Positions 45,641 to 57,813 of a stretch of 64,000 nucleotides of DNA are shown here, piece by piece. How positions within the stretch are numbered: the first letter of the stretch is position 1; every line of letters starts with the position of its first letter. The translations under genes and the position numbers were made by a program. The notes beneath the pieces were generated by a model, which saw only the letters and a program-made list of their open reading frames with translations, had not been told where the DNA came from and ran no database searches. The DNA is from Gigaspora margarita (Eukaryota > Glomeromycota > Glomeromycetes > Diversisporales > Gigasporaceae). Location: positions 274,058 to 338,057 of the forward strand of contig WTPW01000194.1 in assembly GCA_009809945.1 (NCBI GenBank), given 5' to 3'.

Positions 45641-46058
45641 AAATAGACCGATATATATCGATTACTAACCATGTGAATATATATAGGATATATGTCGATT
45701 ACATACACCCCTGCCGATTATTATCAATAGTGATAGTAATCGATATATATCTGGTTAATAGGATATATATCGATTACACACACCCCTGCTGATTATTATC
45801 GATAGTGATAGTAATCAATATATATCAATAAATATCGAATATGATATCAATTAATAATTATTATATTCACATAATCATGCTTTTTGCAAATTTTTAAACG
45901 TTTTACAGGTTTTCGCAAGTTTTCGCATTTTCTAAAATTTTTTTTTATTTATTATTATTATATATTATATTTTAAATTAAATATACAATATTCGCAAGTT
46001 TTCGCAATTTAATATAAAATTTATTTTTTTATTTATTATTATATATTATATATATATA

Positions 46059-47537
46059 TTTTTTTTTTAAAGGTGAGGTTTTGCTCATATCTTTATTGAA
46101 TAATTTATATAAGAGGTTGTTTAAAGCAACTACTTAAATTGTACAGTGACAAATACATATAAATTACATGCAAGAATAAAAGCTCAGACTAATTTATCTG
46201 CGACCTAAACCTACTAGAGTGGTCAAGACTCACCTAGATTTGAATGGTTAAAATATAATTAGTGGGAATACTGTATTTGATCCACATCATGTACCAAATA
46301 CTAATTTTGTGGATTGCCTGCCCTATTGGTGGGCATGTATTGTTATCTAAGTGTAACTGATCCAAAAGTCCACAGAGATAGTGGTAAGTAGGTACTATGC
46401 ATTGACAGAATTTAGCCTGAGGAAAGTGATGTGTTGATAATGGTTGGGTGGCTTTGTGTTTGAGTGTAATATTGTTAGTCTTCTTCCATTGGGCGAATGT
46501 AGAACAATATGGCTTCTATATTTGTTTGTAAACTTCCACAGTTATTTCCAGGAGGATCTTGATAACTATCTGAGAAGCTTGCTTGTAAGGGATGTTAAAA
46601 GGTTGTAGTGATTGGATTAGAGGGACAGGAATCAGTCCTCTAATAGTAGAGAGTAGGGAGTAGGGATCTAAAGATGTGGGAGTGGGGTTAAAGGATGGGT
46701 GTGTATAGATTACTTGTATAAGGTCAGTTAATTGACAGGATGATAGATCTGTATCTGCACTCTGTATAACTTTCGATATAGCGAGTGAATAATTTGATTA
46801 AGAAGAGAGGTATTTTGGCACGTTAGCCAGTGAGTAGGGGATGTGAGAAAGTTGCAGTGAAAGCAGTTAGGTGAGGGAAATATATTAGGAAATATGCTGT
46901 GAAAATGTGAATAGGTAGACAGGTTGTTAAGAAGGTTTTTGATTTTAAAAGATTTGAGGTGGCTTAGTTTAGGATTTGTAAAATTGTTGGAACTCTTTTA
47001 ATTGTTATTAAAGTAAAGCCAGGTGGCGTTCCAATCTATAAAGTGTGAAAAATGTACCCATTCTGAGGCACATTTCTGTGAGGACCACATTGCAATGATG
47101 TGTGCCTTGCATATGTTTTTAATAAAGCGTCTGGTAGACCCTTCTACTGGGTGGTTCTCCCATTGCAGGAAGAATGAGGGGTTATAAATGTTGGCATGGT
47201 TGAAGAGTAGTTTGTATACACTAGAGTGGTTTCTGGCTAGGAGGTCTGCTTGGTTGTTGAAGCTATCATCTGCATGTGCTTTGACTTTATGCAAATTGAG
47301 CTTGATATTGAATGCCTGAGTAACATTCAGAAATGTATGCCAGATAGGCCAGGAGTTAAGCTTGTAGTATTTGGAAGATTGTTTGAAAATTGATTTGAGC
47401 TTGTCATATTTTGAAATGACAGACTGAGAGTCTGTGAATATATTTATAGTAGAGTTGCATGGTACTGTTGAGATAGCTAAAAGAATGACAAGAAGTTCTG
47501 CTTTGTATAAGGAGGGCCAGTTTTGCAGTTGGGCTGC
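46059..47537 (-). mobile_element. 5-prime-truncated LINE with RNase H end, inserted in R1
   Basis: The poly-A end is at 46059 (poly-T on the plus strand, then AAAGGTGAGGTTTTGC). It is flanked by an ATTATTATATATTATATATA duplication (about 46034-46057 and 47538-47558), and copies A and C of R1 show the empty site. The retained coding part is described separately. About 900 bp between the stop and the tail is 3-prime untranslated sequence. Confidence 0.8.
46998..47536 (-). pseudogene. LINE polyprotein C-terminal fragment with RNase H domain
   Basis: The minus strand stays open from the truncation point to the stop at 46998. It shows RNase H motifs YKAELLVILLAI, NIFTDSQSVI and KVKAHADDSFNNQADLLAR, which hold the expected E, D and H...N..AD residues of a LINE-type RNase H1, followed by a tail with FLQWENHPVEG and CASEWVHFSHFI. 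The first D-containing strand is lost with the 5-prime truncation, so the fragment cannot be an active enzyme. Same general LINE type as the element at 55900-64000, whose RNase H begins at about 63880. Confidence 0.8.
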
Positions 47538-48779
47538 ATTATTATATATTATATATATTTTAAATATTACATATTTTATTATATATTATTATAAAAAAAA
47601 TGACAAAAAAATAAAACCAAAAAAGAATAAAACCGAAAAAAGATAACGAAAATAAAATGAAAATGAAAAAAAATAAACTATTATATTTGCTTATATTTGC
47701 TTATATTTGCTCATATTCGCTACTAAATTAAGGAATAAATAAAATAAAATAAAATTAAAAAAATAAATAAAAAGAACAAAAAATGAAAAATGAAACCAAG
47801 AAAAATAATGAAAAAAAATGAAAACAAAAAAAATAAACTATTATATTTGCTTCTATTCGCTCATATTCACTTCTATTCGCTTATATTCGCTTATTTTTCA
47901 CTAATTTCTAAAAAAATAGTAAGTAAAAAAAAATAAAAAAAACTATTTCTCAGAAGTGTTAGTGTTATACCACTCGTACAAATGCAAGAGAAACAAGAAA
48001 AATTATCCCATATGACCCCGTACGCACGCAAGAGAATGAGCAAGACCACCCCATACAAATGCAAGAGAAACGAGCAAGACCACCCTATACGAATGCAAAA
48101 AAAGAAAAACAAATGGACCACCTACAAGAATACTAAAAATCTAAGCAATACCATCTACAAGAATACTGAGAGGCACGTTAACGACACCAGCTAGCAATAA
48201 TTCCAACAATGACACCAACAATGACATCAACTACAACACCAGTGATGACACCAACTAGAACAACACCAATGCGTTGCCTTGCGCAAAGTGTCAGAAAGTC
48301 ACTATACTTCATGCCAAAAAGTGTTTTTTTGTAGAAATAAATAAAAAAAAATTAAAAAATAATAAATAAAAGAAATAATAAAAAAACAAATAAAACAAAA
48401 TGATACTAAATGAAACGAAATATAACAAAAAAAAACAAAACAAACCTGAAAAACAATGTAAAAGTGATAGAAGATCTAAATTATAAACAAAAAAAATAAT
48501 CAAAAATCTAATCTGATCTTGTACTACAATCATCAAAATATTTCAAAAATATTAGTCAAACGCGCTCTTGGTATGATCCAGGATACAGATCTATTGATCT
48601 AGCTTGATTTTCCAGTCCTAAAATATTTCGAATATATTTGAAATATTAAAAAAAAAAAGAAAAAAAAAAAAAAGGGAGATAGGTCAAAACACTATGTAAT
48701 CGTTAAAGATCTGTTAATCATTATATATCATTTCAAATAATTCTGATTATAATCGATTTATAGATATATAATGATTTAA

Positions 48780-48925
48780 GGGCACCTACTTTTATCACCT
48801 GATTTCAGTTTACTAGTAGCCCCACCCCCCTACCTTCATATATGAAAATTATCAGGTGTTTATATGTAATTTCCAAAATTTTTGACCCCCCCCCCTAGAA
48901 AATTAGGTGATAAAAGTAGGCTCCC
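48780..48925. mobile_element. PIF/Harbinger-like MITE with demonstrable empty site
   Basis: Ends GGGCACCTACTTTTATCACC and GGTGATAAAAGTAGGCTCCC are inverted; TAA flanks both sides (48777-48779 and 48926-48928). The collinear copy at about 60330 reads straight through with a single TAA, so insertion and duplication are directly visible. The loop has C-runs of 7 and 10. Confidence 0.88.
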
Positions 48926-49132
48926 TAATATAAAAAAAATGATATATATTGATTTAGATATATATCAATTTTTATCCAATTAATCGATATATAACGATAT
49001 TTTATAATCGATATAAAATGATTAAGTGTTATATATTGATCAATATCTATATATAAAATTTTCTGATGATGTATCCAACTAATTGATAAGAAGCAGTTAT
49101 CAGAATACAGATCTATTTTTTCAAAGTGTTAG

Positions 49133-49205
49133 TAGTGGGATTTGAACCCTAGACCTGCCGCTTGAAGGGTAATAACTAACCAACTTTTCTAAGTTATCAA
49201 ACCTC
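49133..49205 (-). mobile_element. tRNA-derived SINE head, minus strand
   Basis: On the minus strand AAGTTGGTTAGTTA (about 49183-49170) matches an A box and GGGTTCAAATCCC (49149-49137) a B box. Acceptor and anticodon stems do not pair well, so I do not call a functional tRNA. A TACAAAGTATTATAATTTATAATAC-type hairpin follows at about 49235-49275. Confidence 0.55.
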
Positions 49206-49479
49206 TAAAAATATAAGGAATTGCAAATTTATTATTATACAAAGTATTATAATTTATAATACTTTGTATAATAGTGAATTTGCAAGTCTTTATATTTTTT
49301 TGATTTTTAGTATTATAAAAATTTTTACTATACTGAATCTTTTTTATAATTATCATCTCTGTTTTTATATCCCTATATGATTATAATCTGATCATCTTAA
49401 TTTGATTATTTTTAAACCATAAACTATCCTACTACAATAATTATTTATCTCTTTTTAAATTATATCACCTATATCTATT

Positions 49480-50345
49480 TATATTATTGTTTTATATAGT
49501 AGTTGTATTAAGTTATATCCTAGATCTCCAATATCTCAATTATGCCTAATTTTGATATTAAATAGACAGAACTCTAATATATCTACAAAAAGGTAAGATT
49601 TTACAAAAATTACTAAATATAAAAAGATCAAAGCAAAAATAAGCAAACTAATTACTATAAAAGAAAATAATTTGCACAAAAAAACAAATAAGCAAACTAA
49701 TATCCTATCTCTTTCTATATATTTCAGGGTCCTAAATAGACCATGCCTAACTATTAATATATTCTTTAAAATGCTCATACTAATATTAGGCTTTATATAT
49801 TATTGCAAATTTTCTAGTCTAAAGAAATGATAATATGGGAATATTAGATAGTAATAAATTAGGTATAAGACTTGAATTGAACAGAAACAGAAGAAAAAAA
49901 TTCAATATTATTAAGAAAAATAAGCATTGGTAATGACAAAAAAATATTAATCTAAAGAAAATTGTAGCTAGCAAATATATAAAAAATAGTTATATTTGTT
50001 CTGCTTGTATTTTTAGGCAATGTATAAATGAATTTTTTTTATAATAAAGTCTTCTAAGTAATTTTTTTTTTATATTATATTTACTATATTGCATATGAGT
50101 TATATTGATTGGTTTATTTGATTTATAGTTTATCTGTTATAGTAATTATCATATTAATTATATTATTTGTTATTATATATTTTTACTCTTGTTTATTATA
50201 AACCTATTTTATTTTTTTTATCTTGACTATCTAATAATCCTTTAATTTGATTTCTATTTAGAACCTATGTAGATTTTCTTATTTTTACTTACTATTTAAG
50301 TAGCTTTAACTAGTAGTTCTAATATCTTCCAACTGATTGATAGTA
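49480..50345. repeat. Dispersed repeat R4, copy 1
   Basis: Matches 53400-53690 and then 55170-55475 in the same order (GGTATAAGACTTGAATTG, ATATTGCATATRAGTTATATTG, TTGATTTATAGTTTA). Copy 1 holds a MITE at 49568-49733; copy 2 is split by about 1.5 kb. Non-coding. Confidence 0.6.
49568..49733. mobile_element. hAT-like MITE (family M2, copy 2), perfect 8-bp duplication
   Basis: Ends AGAACTCTAATATAT and ATATATTTCAGGGTCCT; AAATAGAC flanks both sides (49560-49567 and 49734-49741). The matching place in R4 copy 2 (about 53473) reads TTGAATAGGC without it. Confidence 0.85.
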
Positions 50346-51249
50346 GTATTTGGTGCTAATTGTGTAAAAAAATGCTATACTTTAGATTTTGCTACAAATT
50401 TTTTTAATTTTTTTTTAATATTTTTTTTTTATATCAACAATAGACCAAATTAACTTAGCTAACTTAATTTATTTGATCACAATAACTTTGGTATATGTTT
50501 TATTTACATAAATCTCTAAATGATTCTTTTTGATTTAATTTATCCTTTATTTGCATATCTTAATTTAAATTTAAGACCTTTATATTTCTGATTTGTACAA
50601 ATTTGAACTAGTATAATTACATTCTAGTAAATAAAAAACTCTAAAAACATTTTAGATCAGAAAGCCAACCCATTTTTTTTGCTACAATTGTTGCCAGTAT
50701 GAACATTATGCTACCAAAATTATCTATCTATAAAGATTTATGAATGGTTACCAAATATTTATTTTTATTTAAGTTGAAACTTGATTAAGGTTCTAATTTA
50801 AATTTTTACTGAATTATTGAATGTTTCTTCTGAATATCAAAACCTTTTTCTAGTAAAAGTCAAAATAAATACAATCCTGATTGATGAAGAATTAGAAGAA
50901 ACTAAAAAAGTAATAGATTTAAAATTTTTTAATTAAGAAGCTTTCTATTAATTACCAATCCAGATAAGATCGGCACTATAGCTATATTATTACCATATTT
51001 GGAATTAGAGATAAACAAATATATAAATAATATATTAGTAAATCTGTTTTAGGCCTAATAAAAAGTTTTTTTTATACTAAGTAAATATTATATTTGGCTC
51101 TAAGTAAAGTTGTAGAGCAGGTTCTTGTGCGTCTACCACCAAACTTTCATTAAAATCGGACTTGTAGATAAGAAGACATGAGTAAAAACGTCTTTAGAAT
51201 TCTTTAAATTATATAAAAATTTTATATATACAGACCTGATCTAGATTTT
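50346..51249. other. A/T-rich stretch, no gene seen
   Basis: Long poly-T and poly-A patches, frames full of stops. AAGTTGTAGAGCAGGTTC near 51106 followed by AAAATCGGACTTGTAGATAAG is a diverged form of the GTTGTAGAGC module. Nothing else recognised. Confidence 0.4.
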
Positions 51250-51339
51250 GTACTATCTTGTTTATATATTTGTTTTGCCCCAATTCTAAATATAGAAATA
51301 GTGCTGATATTATCTGAATTGGCAATTAATAAGCTTTTG

Positions 51340-51665
51340 GTAGACTGCAACAGGACCTCAGACATCTCTTATAAAGGTCATAACTAGATTTTGGCCAATT
51401 TTGGCATAATTTGCTAAAAATAAAACTATATTTGTTTATATGACTTTTAATTTAGTAATTAGAACTGAATAAACTTTTTTGTTAGATGCATTTTATTGAG
51501 AGCTTTATTTTTAAAAAAAGGTTCATTCAAATTGGACTACTAGATACCAAAATAATTGCCAAAAACTGTTTTTTTGCTTCTCAAATTTTGGAGGTTTTTG
51601 CTAAAATGCATAATATATGACCTCTGTACTAGATATCTGGGTTCTACTACAACTATAGAATTACA
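51340..51665. repeat. Inverted repeat arm (pairs with 54785-55090)
   Basis: About 300 bp here is the diverged reverse complement of 54785-55090: GGTCATAACTAGATTTTGGCC, CAAATTGGACTACT and TTTTTGCTAAAATGCATAAT all reappear inverted. Each is also partly self-complementary. Probably ends or arms of one family. Confidence 0.6.
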
Positions 51666-52814
51666 AATAGAGAATAAACAAAGCAAGTCCAACTGTGGAA
51701 TTAGATTTGATTTAATTGGTAGTTTAAAAGCAAGAACATTTTCATTTTGCTACCTTGAATATTTTTTTAGTTAAAGAATTTGAACAAGAATTCTACTCTG
51801 TATGAATATTCTGTTAGAACTCCCAATTTTTGCTAAAATCTTAAAATTGATAATACTTGTTGAAGCTAAAAAGATACAATTGTATACTTGTCAAATACTA
51901 GAACTAGAAAAGTTTTACTATGTACTCTTTAGTATAAAGCTTATTTTTTTAGTTCTAATTCTATGCTAATACTAAAATAATATTAAAAGTAGTAATGTTT
52001 TTAAAGATTCTGTTAAGAATTTTATTAACAATTACTTTTAGTAAATATTTCAAACCCAAAAAAAACCTTTGTATTATTTTTAAGATTCCTGTAAAAGCTT
52101 GAAAATTATAGAAAAAGAATATAGAACGTTGCTAACTTTCACTCTAGATGATATCATCTAGTTCAGAATTTGGCTCAGAAATTGGCTCAGACCTAGGTCA
52201 GAAAAATAGCATTTAAAATGAATTTCATATAGCAGTTAAACATAATTAATTCAATAATTGAAAAGGTATTGTCTATTATTCTTTGTTTTGCAAAGAATAG
52301 TTTATGCTTCCACTATGGCTATCACCTTCACTATAGCATTTTATTTTACTAAAGCATAGAAAAAAAACTTTTGATCACTTTACCCTTACCCTAACCCTAA
52401 ACAGGGATTTTAGCTTAAACTGATTTTCTAAATATTACATGATTTGAAGTTTAATATATGAATATTATTATATTTGCACAATATGATATAACGATTATAT
52501 CATCTTACGGCATATCACCTATTAATACACCTGATTTAATAGAAGCTACTCTAACAAAAATGATAACATTAACCCTAACCTAACCAACAAAAAATATGCT
52601 AACAATAATTCAAGATTCTTTTATAAATAATAATACTACCAAAAATGATGATAATATTTTTGCAACTCTAATAATGATGATGAGAGTATCTTATCATTTA
52701 ATAATAACGAACTACAAAAGTATTTTACTATTTACTAATGATGACACTAACGACACTAAAGAACAGCTTAGCTTGAAGTTGCTTATTTTTATTAGCTAGA
52801 AAAAATATTAGCCC
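51666..52814. other. A/T-rich stretch with one telomere-like run, no gene seen
   Basis: CCCTTACCCTAACCCTAAAC at about 52381-52400 is an interstitial telomere-like motif next to ACTATGGCTATCACC. No inverted repeat borders found with confidence. The 67-codon open stretch at 52596-52799 is low complexity. Confidence 0.35.
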
Positions 52815-53195
52815 TGAATATCCAAGAACCGAAACAAGAAACTAAAAATGCTTTTAAAAACATCTAGAAAAAAAGTATTAGCAAACATGTAAAAAACATT
52901 AGCTACTATAAGCATGTCAACAAGCCAAAACAATAAATCAAAAAACTATATATATTTCTGAATGCCCAAAAACTGAAATGAGAAACTAAAGATGGCTTCG
53001 AAAATACTTAGAAAAAATGATGTATTAGCAAATATGTAAACAATATTAACTACTGTAAACATGCTAACAAGCCAAAATAACAAACCAAAGTAACCACACA
53101 TATCCTTTCCTAAATACCCAAGAACCAAAATGAGAAACTAAAGATGTTCTTGAAAATACCTGAAAAAAAGAAGTATTAGTAAACATGTTCAAGAT
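52815..53195. repeat. Tandem repeat of about 150 bp, 2.5 copies
   Basis: Each unit contains CCMARRAACYRAAAYRAGAAACTAAA, then GTATTAGYAAAYATGT and AACAAGCCAAAA words. Non-coding. Confidence 0.65.
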
Positions 53196-53399
53196 TTGAA
53201 ATGACAAAGCCCAACTCTTCTGAAATTTCTGAACTTGAAAGTCCACATAGTATAACTAGCAAAATGACACAGCAATGCATTTACTCAACTGTAGTGAAAT
53301 ACAGTAACTGGCTTCAACGAAAGCATTAGTAACAGAACAAGACAGTGTAATGTATGATCTTTGTACTAGATGTTTGGGGTCCTTCTATACCTATTTACA

Positions 53400-55475
53400 T
53401 TATTGCCTTATATAGTAGTATATTAAAACATATCTCTGAATCTCCAATATTTTAAATATGCCTAATACTGATATTGAATAGGCTATGCCCAATTAGGAAG
53501 TATAATTATTATGGTTTTTGAAATGCTATTAGACTTTTATATATTATCACAAATCTTTTAGCCTAAAAAAGTAATAATACCATAATATCAAATAATAATA
53601 AATTGGGTATAAGACTTGAATTGGATAGAGATACAATGAAAAATTCAATTGGTATTAAAAGAAATAAGTATTAGTAATAACTAGAGCTCCAACAGATCTG
53701 AACTAAGACCAGATTTAAAATTTGAACCAGACTTGAACTATTTTAAATTTAGTTTAGTTCAGATTTGAATATCAAACTTTTGGCTTGGTTCAGGTCTGGT
53801 TTAAGTCTGGTCTGAAAGTTTTAAACATATTTGAAGGTCCAAATCTGATTAAGCTATAGTTGGTGGTGGAATTACTGAATTTTAGCAATTATAGCATTTA
53901 CTAGTAGTAGAATTATAGCATCTAATTACTATAAAAATTATATACCATAATGCCATAATGCTATAATATTATAATGCTATAATGCTATAATATTGTAATG
54001 GCTCAATGCCACAATTCTATAATGTTGTAATGCTACAATAATATAATATTGTAATAATGCAATATTATAATATTATAATTAAATAACTATGTGATACTTA
54101 GTCACTTTAAACTAAAATCTAATAAATATATTGTTATTTGTTATACAAGCATTTTACTTATATTAATTAATCTTAGGCATAAAGTTATTTAAGTGTATTT
54201 TGTAGCAGAATACAATAGTTATAATAAATTTTAAAACATATAAATATAGATGTAGATATATATTTAAACCATAAATGCTATTAACAATAATATTATTTTT
54301 GATAATTAGTTTGCTAATGAAGTTCTCAACAATGACTTATAGATTGGTCTAATTGGCCAAAAAATAAACTACAACATTTAAATCAAAGTAAAATTTAGAT
54401 TTACAAACCTCTTATTATATGTATAAATCAATGAAATTGACAAAATCAAATTCAAAAAATATTTAATAGTAAATTATTTAAAGAAATCTATAATATAGTA
54501 TGGCATTTTAATATATAGCATTATAGCAAATAGTATTTCTGCATTATAGCATTATAGTATTATAGCTTTAAAGTATTATAGCTTTATATCTATATAGCAT
54601 TATGGCTTTATAGCTTTATAGCTCATATTAATTATAGCAAAAAATTACAGTAATGCTATTAATTTTACTACCAACTATACATACTAGAGTAGTAACTTAA
54701 CTATCTAGACTCAGACAGGTTCGAAACTTTGACTTGATCCAGACTGAACCTATAATTATGTTTAAGCCTGGTTCGAGTTTGGTAGGACATAAACATCTAG
54801 TACAAAGATTATATATTATGCATTTTAGCAAAAACATTCAAAATTTGAGAAGTAAAAAAACAGTTTTTAGCAATTATCTTGGCATTCAGTAGTCCAATTT
54901 GAATAAACTGTTTTTAAAATAAGGCTCTTAGTGAGGTGCATTTTACAAAAAAAAGTTATCCAATTCTTATTACTAGATCAAAAATTATTTAACAAAATGT
55001 AGTTTTATTATTTTTAGCAAATTAGATCAAAACTGGCCAAAACCTAGCTATGACCTATATAAGAGATTTTTAGGGTTCTAGTTTAGTATTTTGGGTTTGG
55101 GTCTGAGTCTGGGTCTAAAGATTTCAAAATTTATGGTTCAAGTTTAGGTTCGAGTCTGGGTTCAACAGGAATTTTTCCTTTATAATAAGTTTTCTAAATG
55201 GACTCTTTTTATATTATATCTATTAATTATTGCATATAAGTTATATTGATTATTTTATTTGATTTATAGTTTACAGTAATTATTGATTATATTATTTGTT
55301 ATTATATATTTTCTCTCTTGTTTATTATAACCTACTTTATTGTTTTTATTTTAAACTATCTAATAATCTTTCAACCAAATTTCAATTTAAAACCATTCTA
55401 ATTATCTTATTTTCAATTATTATCCAAGTAGCTTAAACTAGTAGATCTAATATCTTCCAACTGATAGTAATACCA
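53400..55475. repeat. Dispersed repeat R4, copy 2, split by nested elements
   Basis: The two outer pieces (53400-53690, 55170-55475) match 49480-50345. Between them lie GGTTCAGGTCTGGTTTAAG / GGTTCGAGTCTGGGTTCAAC words at both ends (53695-53850 and 54710-54790, 55085-55170), an ATTATAGCATTATAGTA microsatellite-like region (53940-54070 and 54500-54640), and the inverted arm 54785-55090. The GGTCTGG pieces look like a hAT-type MITE with internal repeats. No coding region. Confidence 0.5.
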
Positions 55476-55899
55476 GGATCCACAAACCAATTTGGATAAT
55501 TTAACTACTATTAGACAAAAAATTTCCTTTTTAACAGATACAAAAACCTTTACTAAATAACTCTTTTATATTTTTAAAAAATTATTTTAACATTACCAAA
55601 TTTACAACTCTTTTTGCTAATCCTTAATTCCAAAAACAGTTTATAATTAATATTGTAAACAACATCAATAAAAACTTACTGTCCTCTTAGACAATACTAA
55701 AACTTTGTCTAAGATAAAACATACAAGTAAAAGATTAAACAGGAGTTACTTAGAAACATTCCCTCAGAAAAACAACCACCCTCTAGATTTTTAGATAAAA
55801 CCTCTTTTATGAAAAATTTTTCAAAAAATTTTTTACAACTTTTTGAGGGAATACTAAACATCCTGTAATACAAATCACTAATTGATTACATAATTGATC
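55476..55899. other. A/T-rich stretch before the LINE, no gene seen
   Basis: CCAATTTGGATAATTTAACTACTATTAGA near 55478 is a faint relic of the fold-back module. The rest gives no supported feature. The LINE 5-prime UTR probably begins somewhere in 55800-56100. Confidence 0.35.
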
Positions 55900-56118
55900 A
55901 GTAGAAGTAAACAAAAAATACGTAGACAGAATCAAAACATATCAACAAACAATGATACATGACACGTGACAGTTAGAGGAACCAAGTCTAGACCACAGAT
56001 TTGGATAGGCTAATACTAGAATCATAATAGTATACGATAACTCAGAGAACATTCTAGAAGAAATATAAGTTCACTAGCAGTAAACAAAAACTTTTTTAAG
56101 AAAAAATACCTTCAAATA

Positions 56119-57491
56119 GTGGAGACATATCTAGAATGCAACTGGGATGTTCTAAAAAAAGACAAAAAAGTGGCACTATGGATAGGATTAAATAACCCAG
56201 GTCTAGTAATGGTTATAAGAAAAATTATAAAATTCATGACTACATTAGCTACAAACAGTCAACGAATCAAGAAATATCAGAAGACGAAAGAAAATTTATG
56301 GAACAATATTTATTGAAGTTCGACCCACAATTTATTAATGATAAAGAAAATCTTCCTCTACAAAAACACAAGATAGATTTTGATCGAACAAAGGCTACAA
56401 CAACTCAGTTAGATACAAAAAGTGGTAACACAACTAAATATGAACTAACCAAAGAGATTTTAGAAACCATATGCAAACAAAATAGCACAAAAACTTAGGA
56501 ACAGGAATTAGGATCAGCATCATACAAAAATAAAAAAATCATGCTAGATCAAGAATGTAGTATATTGGACTACGGAATAGAAGAAATCCTTGCAGATAAT
56601 GAGTCGCAAAAAAGCAATTTTTTCACAAATGGAAAAGCTACATATAAAACTGAGGACAACAAATGCATTTTACAAACAACAAAGGAAAACTCTTGTCATA
56701 TGGACGAAATACTTGCCTCGACAATAAAACAGAACCCTCAACTACCCCCAACTAAAAGAATAACTGATGATATTATAGATATCTAAACAGAATTGGAATC
56801 ATGTATAGATGAGGATTTAACAACAAGAAACATAAGAAGCAAGAGAAACAAGACCAATAAAGTTAATATCTATGGTTCAACATGGGCACCAGCAAACTCA
56901 AAGTCTTTTTTCTTAAAAAAACAAAACATACAACAGAGAACATATAGCTTTACAATCTGTAATATACCTATGGTGACTCTAGCTTATATGATTAAAAAAT
57001 GCCTTTCTTACTATGGTGAAGCACACATAGAAAAAATGAAATACTTAGACAGAACCAAGGTGGTGCTTATTAAAATCAATATCATAAATAATTCCAGATA
57101 CTATGCATTTGAAAAAAGCTGGTCGGTGCATTTAAAAAGTAGCAAAATGCTCAGAATTACCCCAGGAGAATTTGAAGAGGGGATGCTCAACAAAAGAAAA
57201 GAATTCAAAGCGTTAATTTACAATATACTAAAAACGGCCACAGAGAGTGCACTCCTCAGACAACTTAAATTAATCAAGGCTAAAGCTGTGCTTATTAGTA
57301 TGAATAGTAATGGAAATCAGAAAGAACAGGCCACAATTTATTTCGAGTCCAGAAACGATCTGGCCCAAGCACTTAACAAAATAATATATTACTATAACAC
57401 ACGATTAAAGTGTGTAAATAACCAATTCAAAAAGATAAGAGACCCTACAATATCTCACTCAAAAGGCAGATGGAGAACAGAAAGACCCTAG
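56119..57491 (+). pseudogene. LINE ORF1-like protein, broken into several frames
   Basis: Consecutive open pieces (56119-56316, 56298-56498, 56541-56786 and 56793-57491) are rich in K, N, E and T in the first part. The 232-codon last piece has RRM-like texture (SFTICNIPMVTLAYMI, TKVVLIKINI, ATIYFESRNDLAQAL), as in LINE ORF1 nucleic-acid chaperones. At least one in-frame stop (about 56784) and one frame change separate the pieces. Identification rests on position before the endonuclease and on this texture; no zinc knuckle is visible. Confidence 0.55.
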
Positions 57492-57813
57492 AGAAATACT
57501 TCAATCATACTCTCACAAGACAGAAAAGGCAAAAATCTGAGTATAGATAATGAAAAAGACCCCAAAAAAAAACTGAAGAGAAAAGAAAACAAGAGAAACC
57601 CTTTGTACCTAGATCTCACAGCAAATTCATACTAAAAGCAGAAAGTAATATTCTAGAGAGATTAATGGCCCATATGGACCTAATTAAATCATAAAGGAAG
57701 GTAACGCCTCCTAACCGATCCTAATAAGTGCCCCAGTTGAATTAACTGCCGCTAGGAGTGAAGGGTCACTACAGCAACTCAAGGAAGAGTTAGAGGAAAT
57801 TAATAAGGACTTT

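Larger units (their letters stand above)
45646..49070 (+). repeat. TIR-type element of unknown class, family R1, copy B (with two later insertions)
   Basis: Collinear with 58392-60470 over its length once the LINE fragment at 46059-47537 and the MITE at 48780-48925 are removed. Blocks in order: ATATATCGATTAC ends, AAACGTTTTACAGGTTTTCGC (45895), poly-A patches, CTTATATTTGC words, a small minisatellite of GCAAGAGAAACGAGCAAGACCA-like units (about 47985-48110, with 20-base part shown), the GTTGCCTTGCGCAA block (48270), GATCTAATCTGATCTTGTAC, and CGATATATAACGAT words to a TATATATAAAATTTTC end. Ends are inverted copies of about 30 bp. No convincing protein; large parts are A-rich. Confidence 0.65.

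Noticed and set aside
49133-49205. Possible functional tRNA on the minus strand
   Set aside because: A and B boxes are good but acceptor and anticodon stems do not pair; better read as a SINE head. The same holds for 40600-40696 and 43260-43310.
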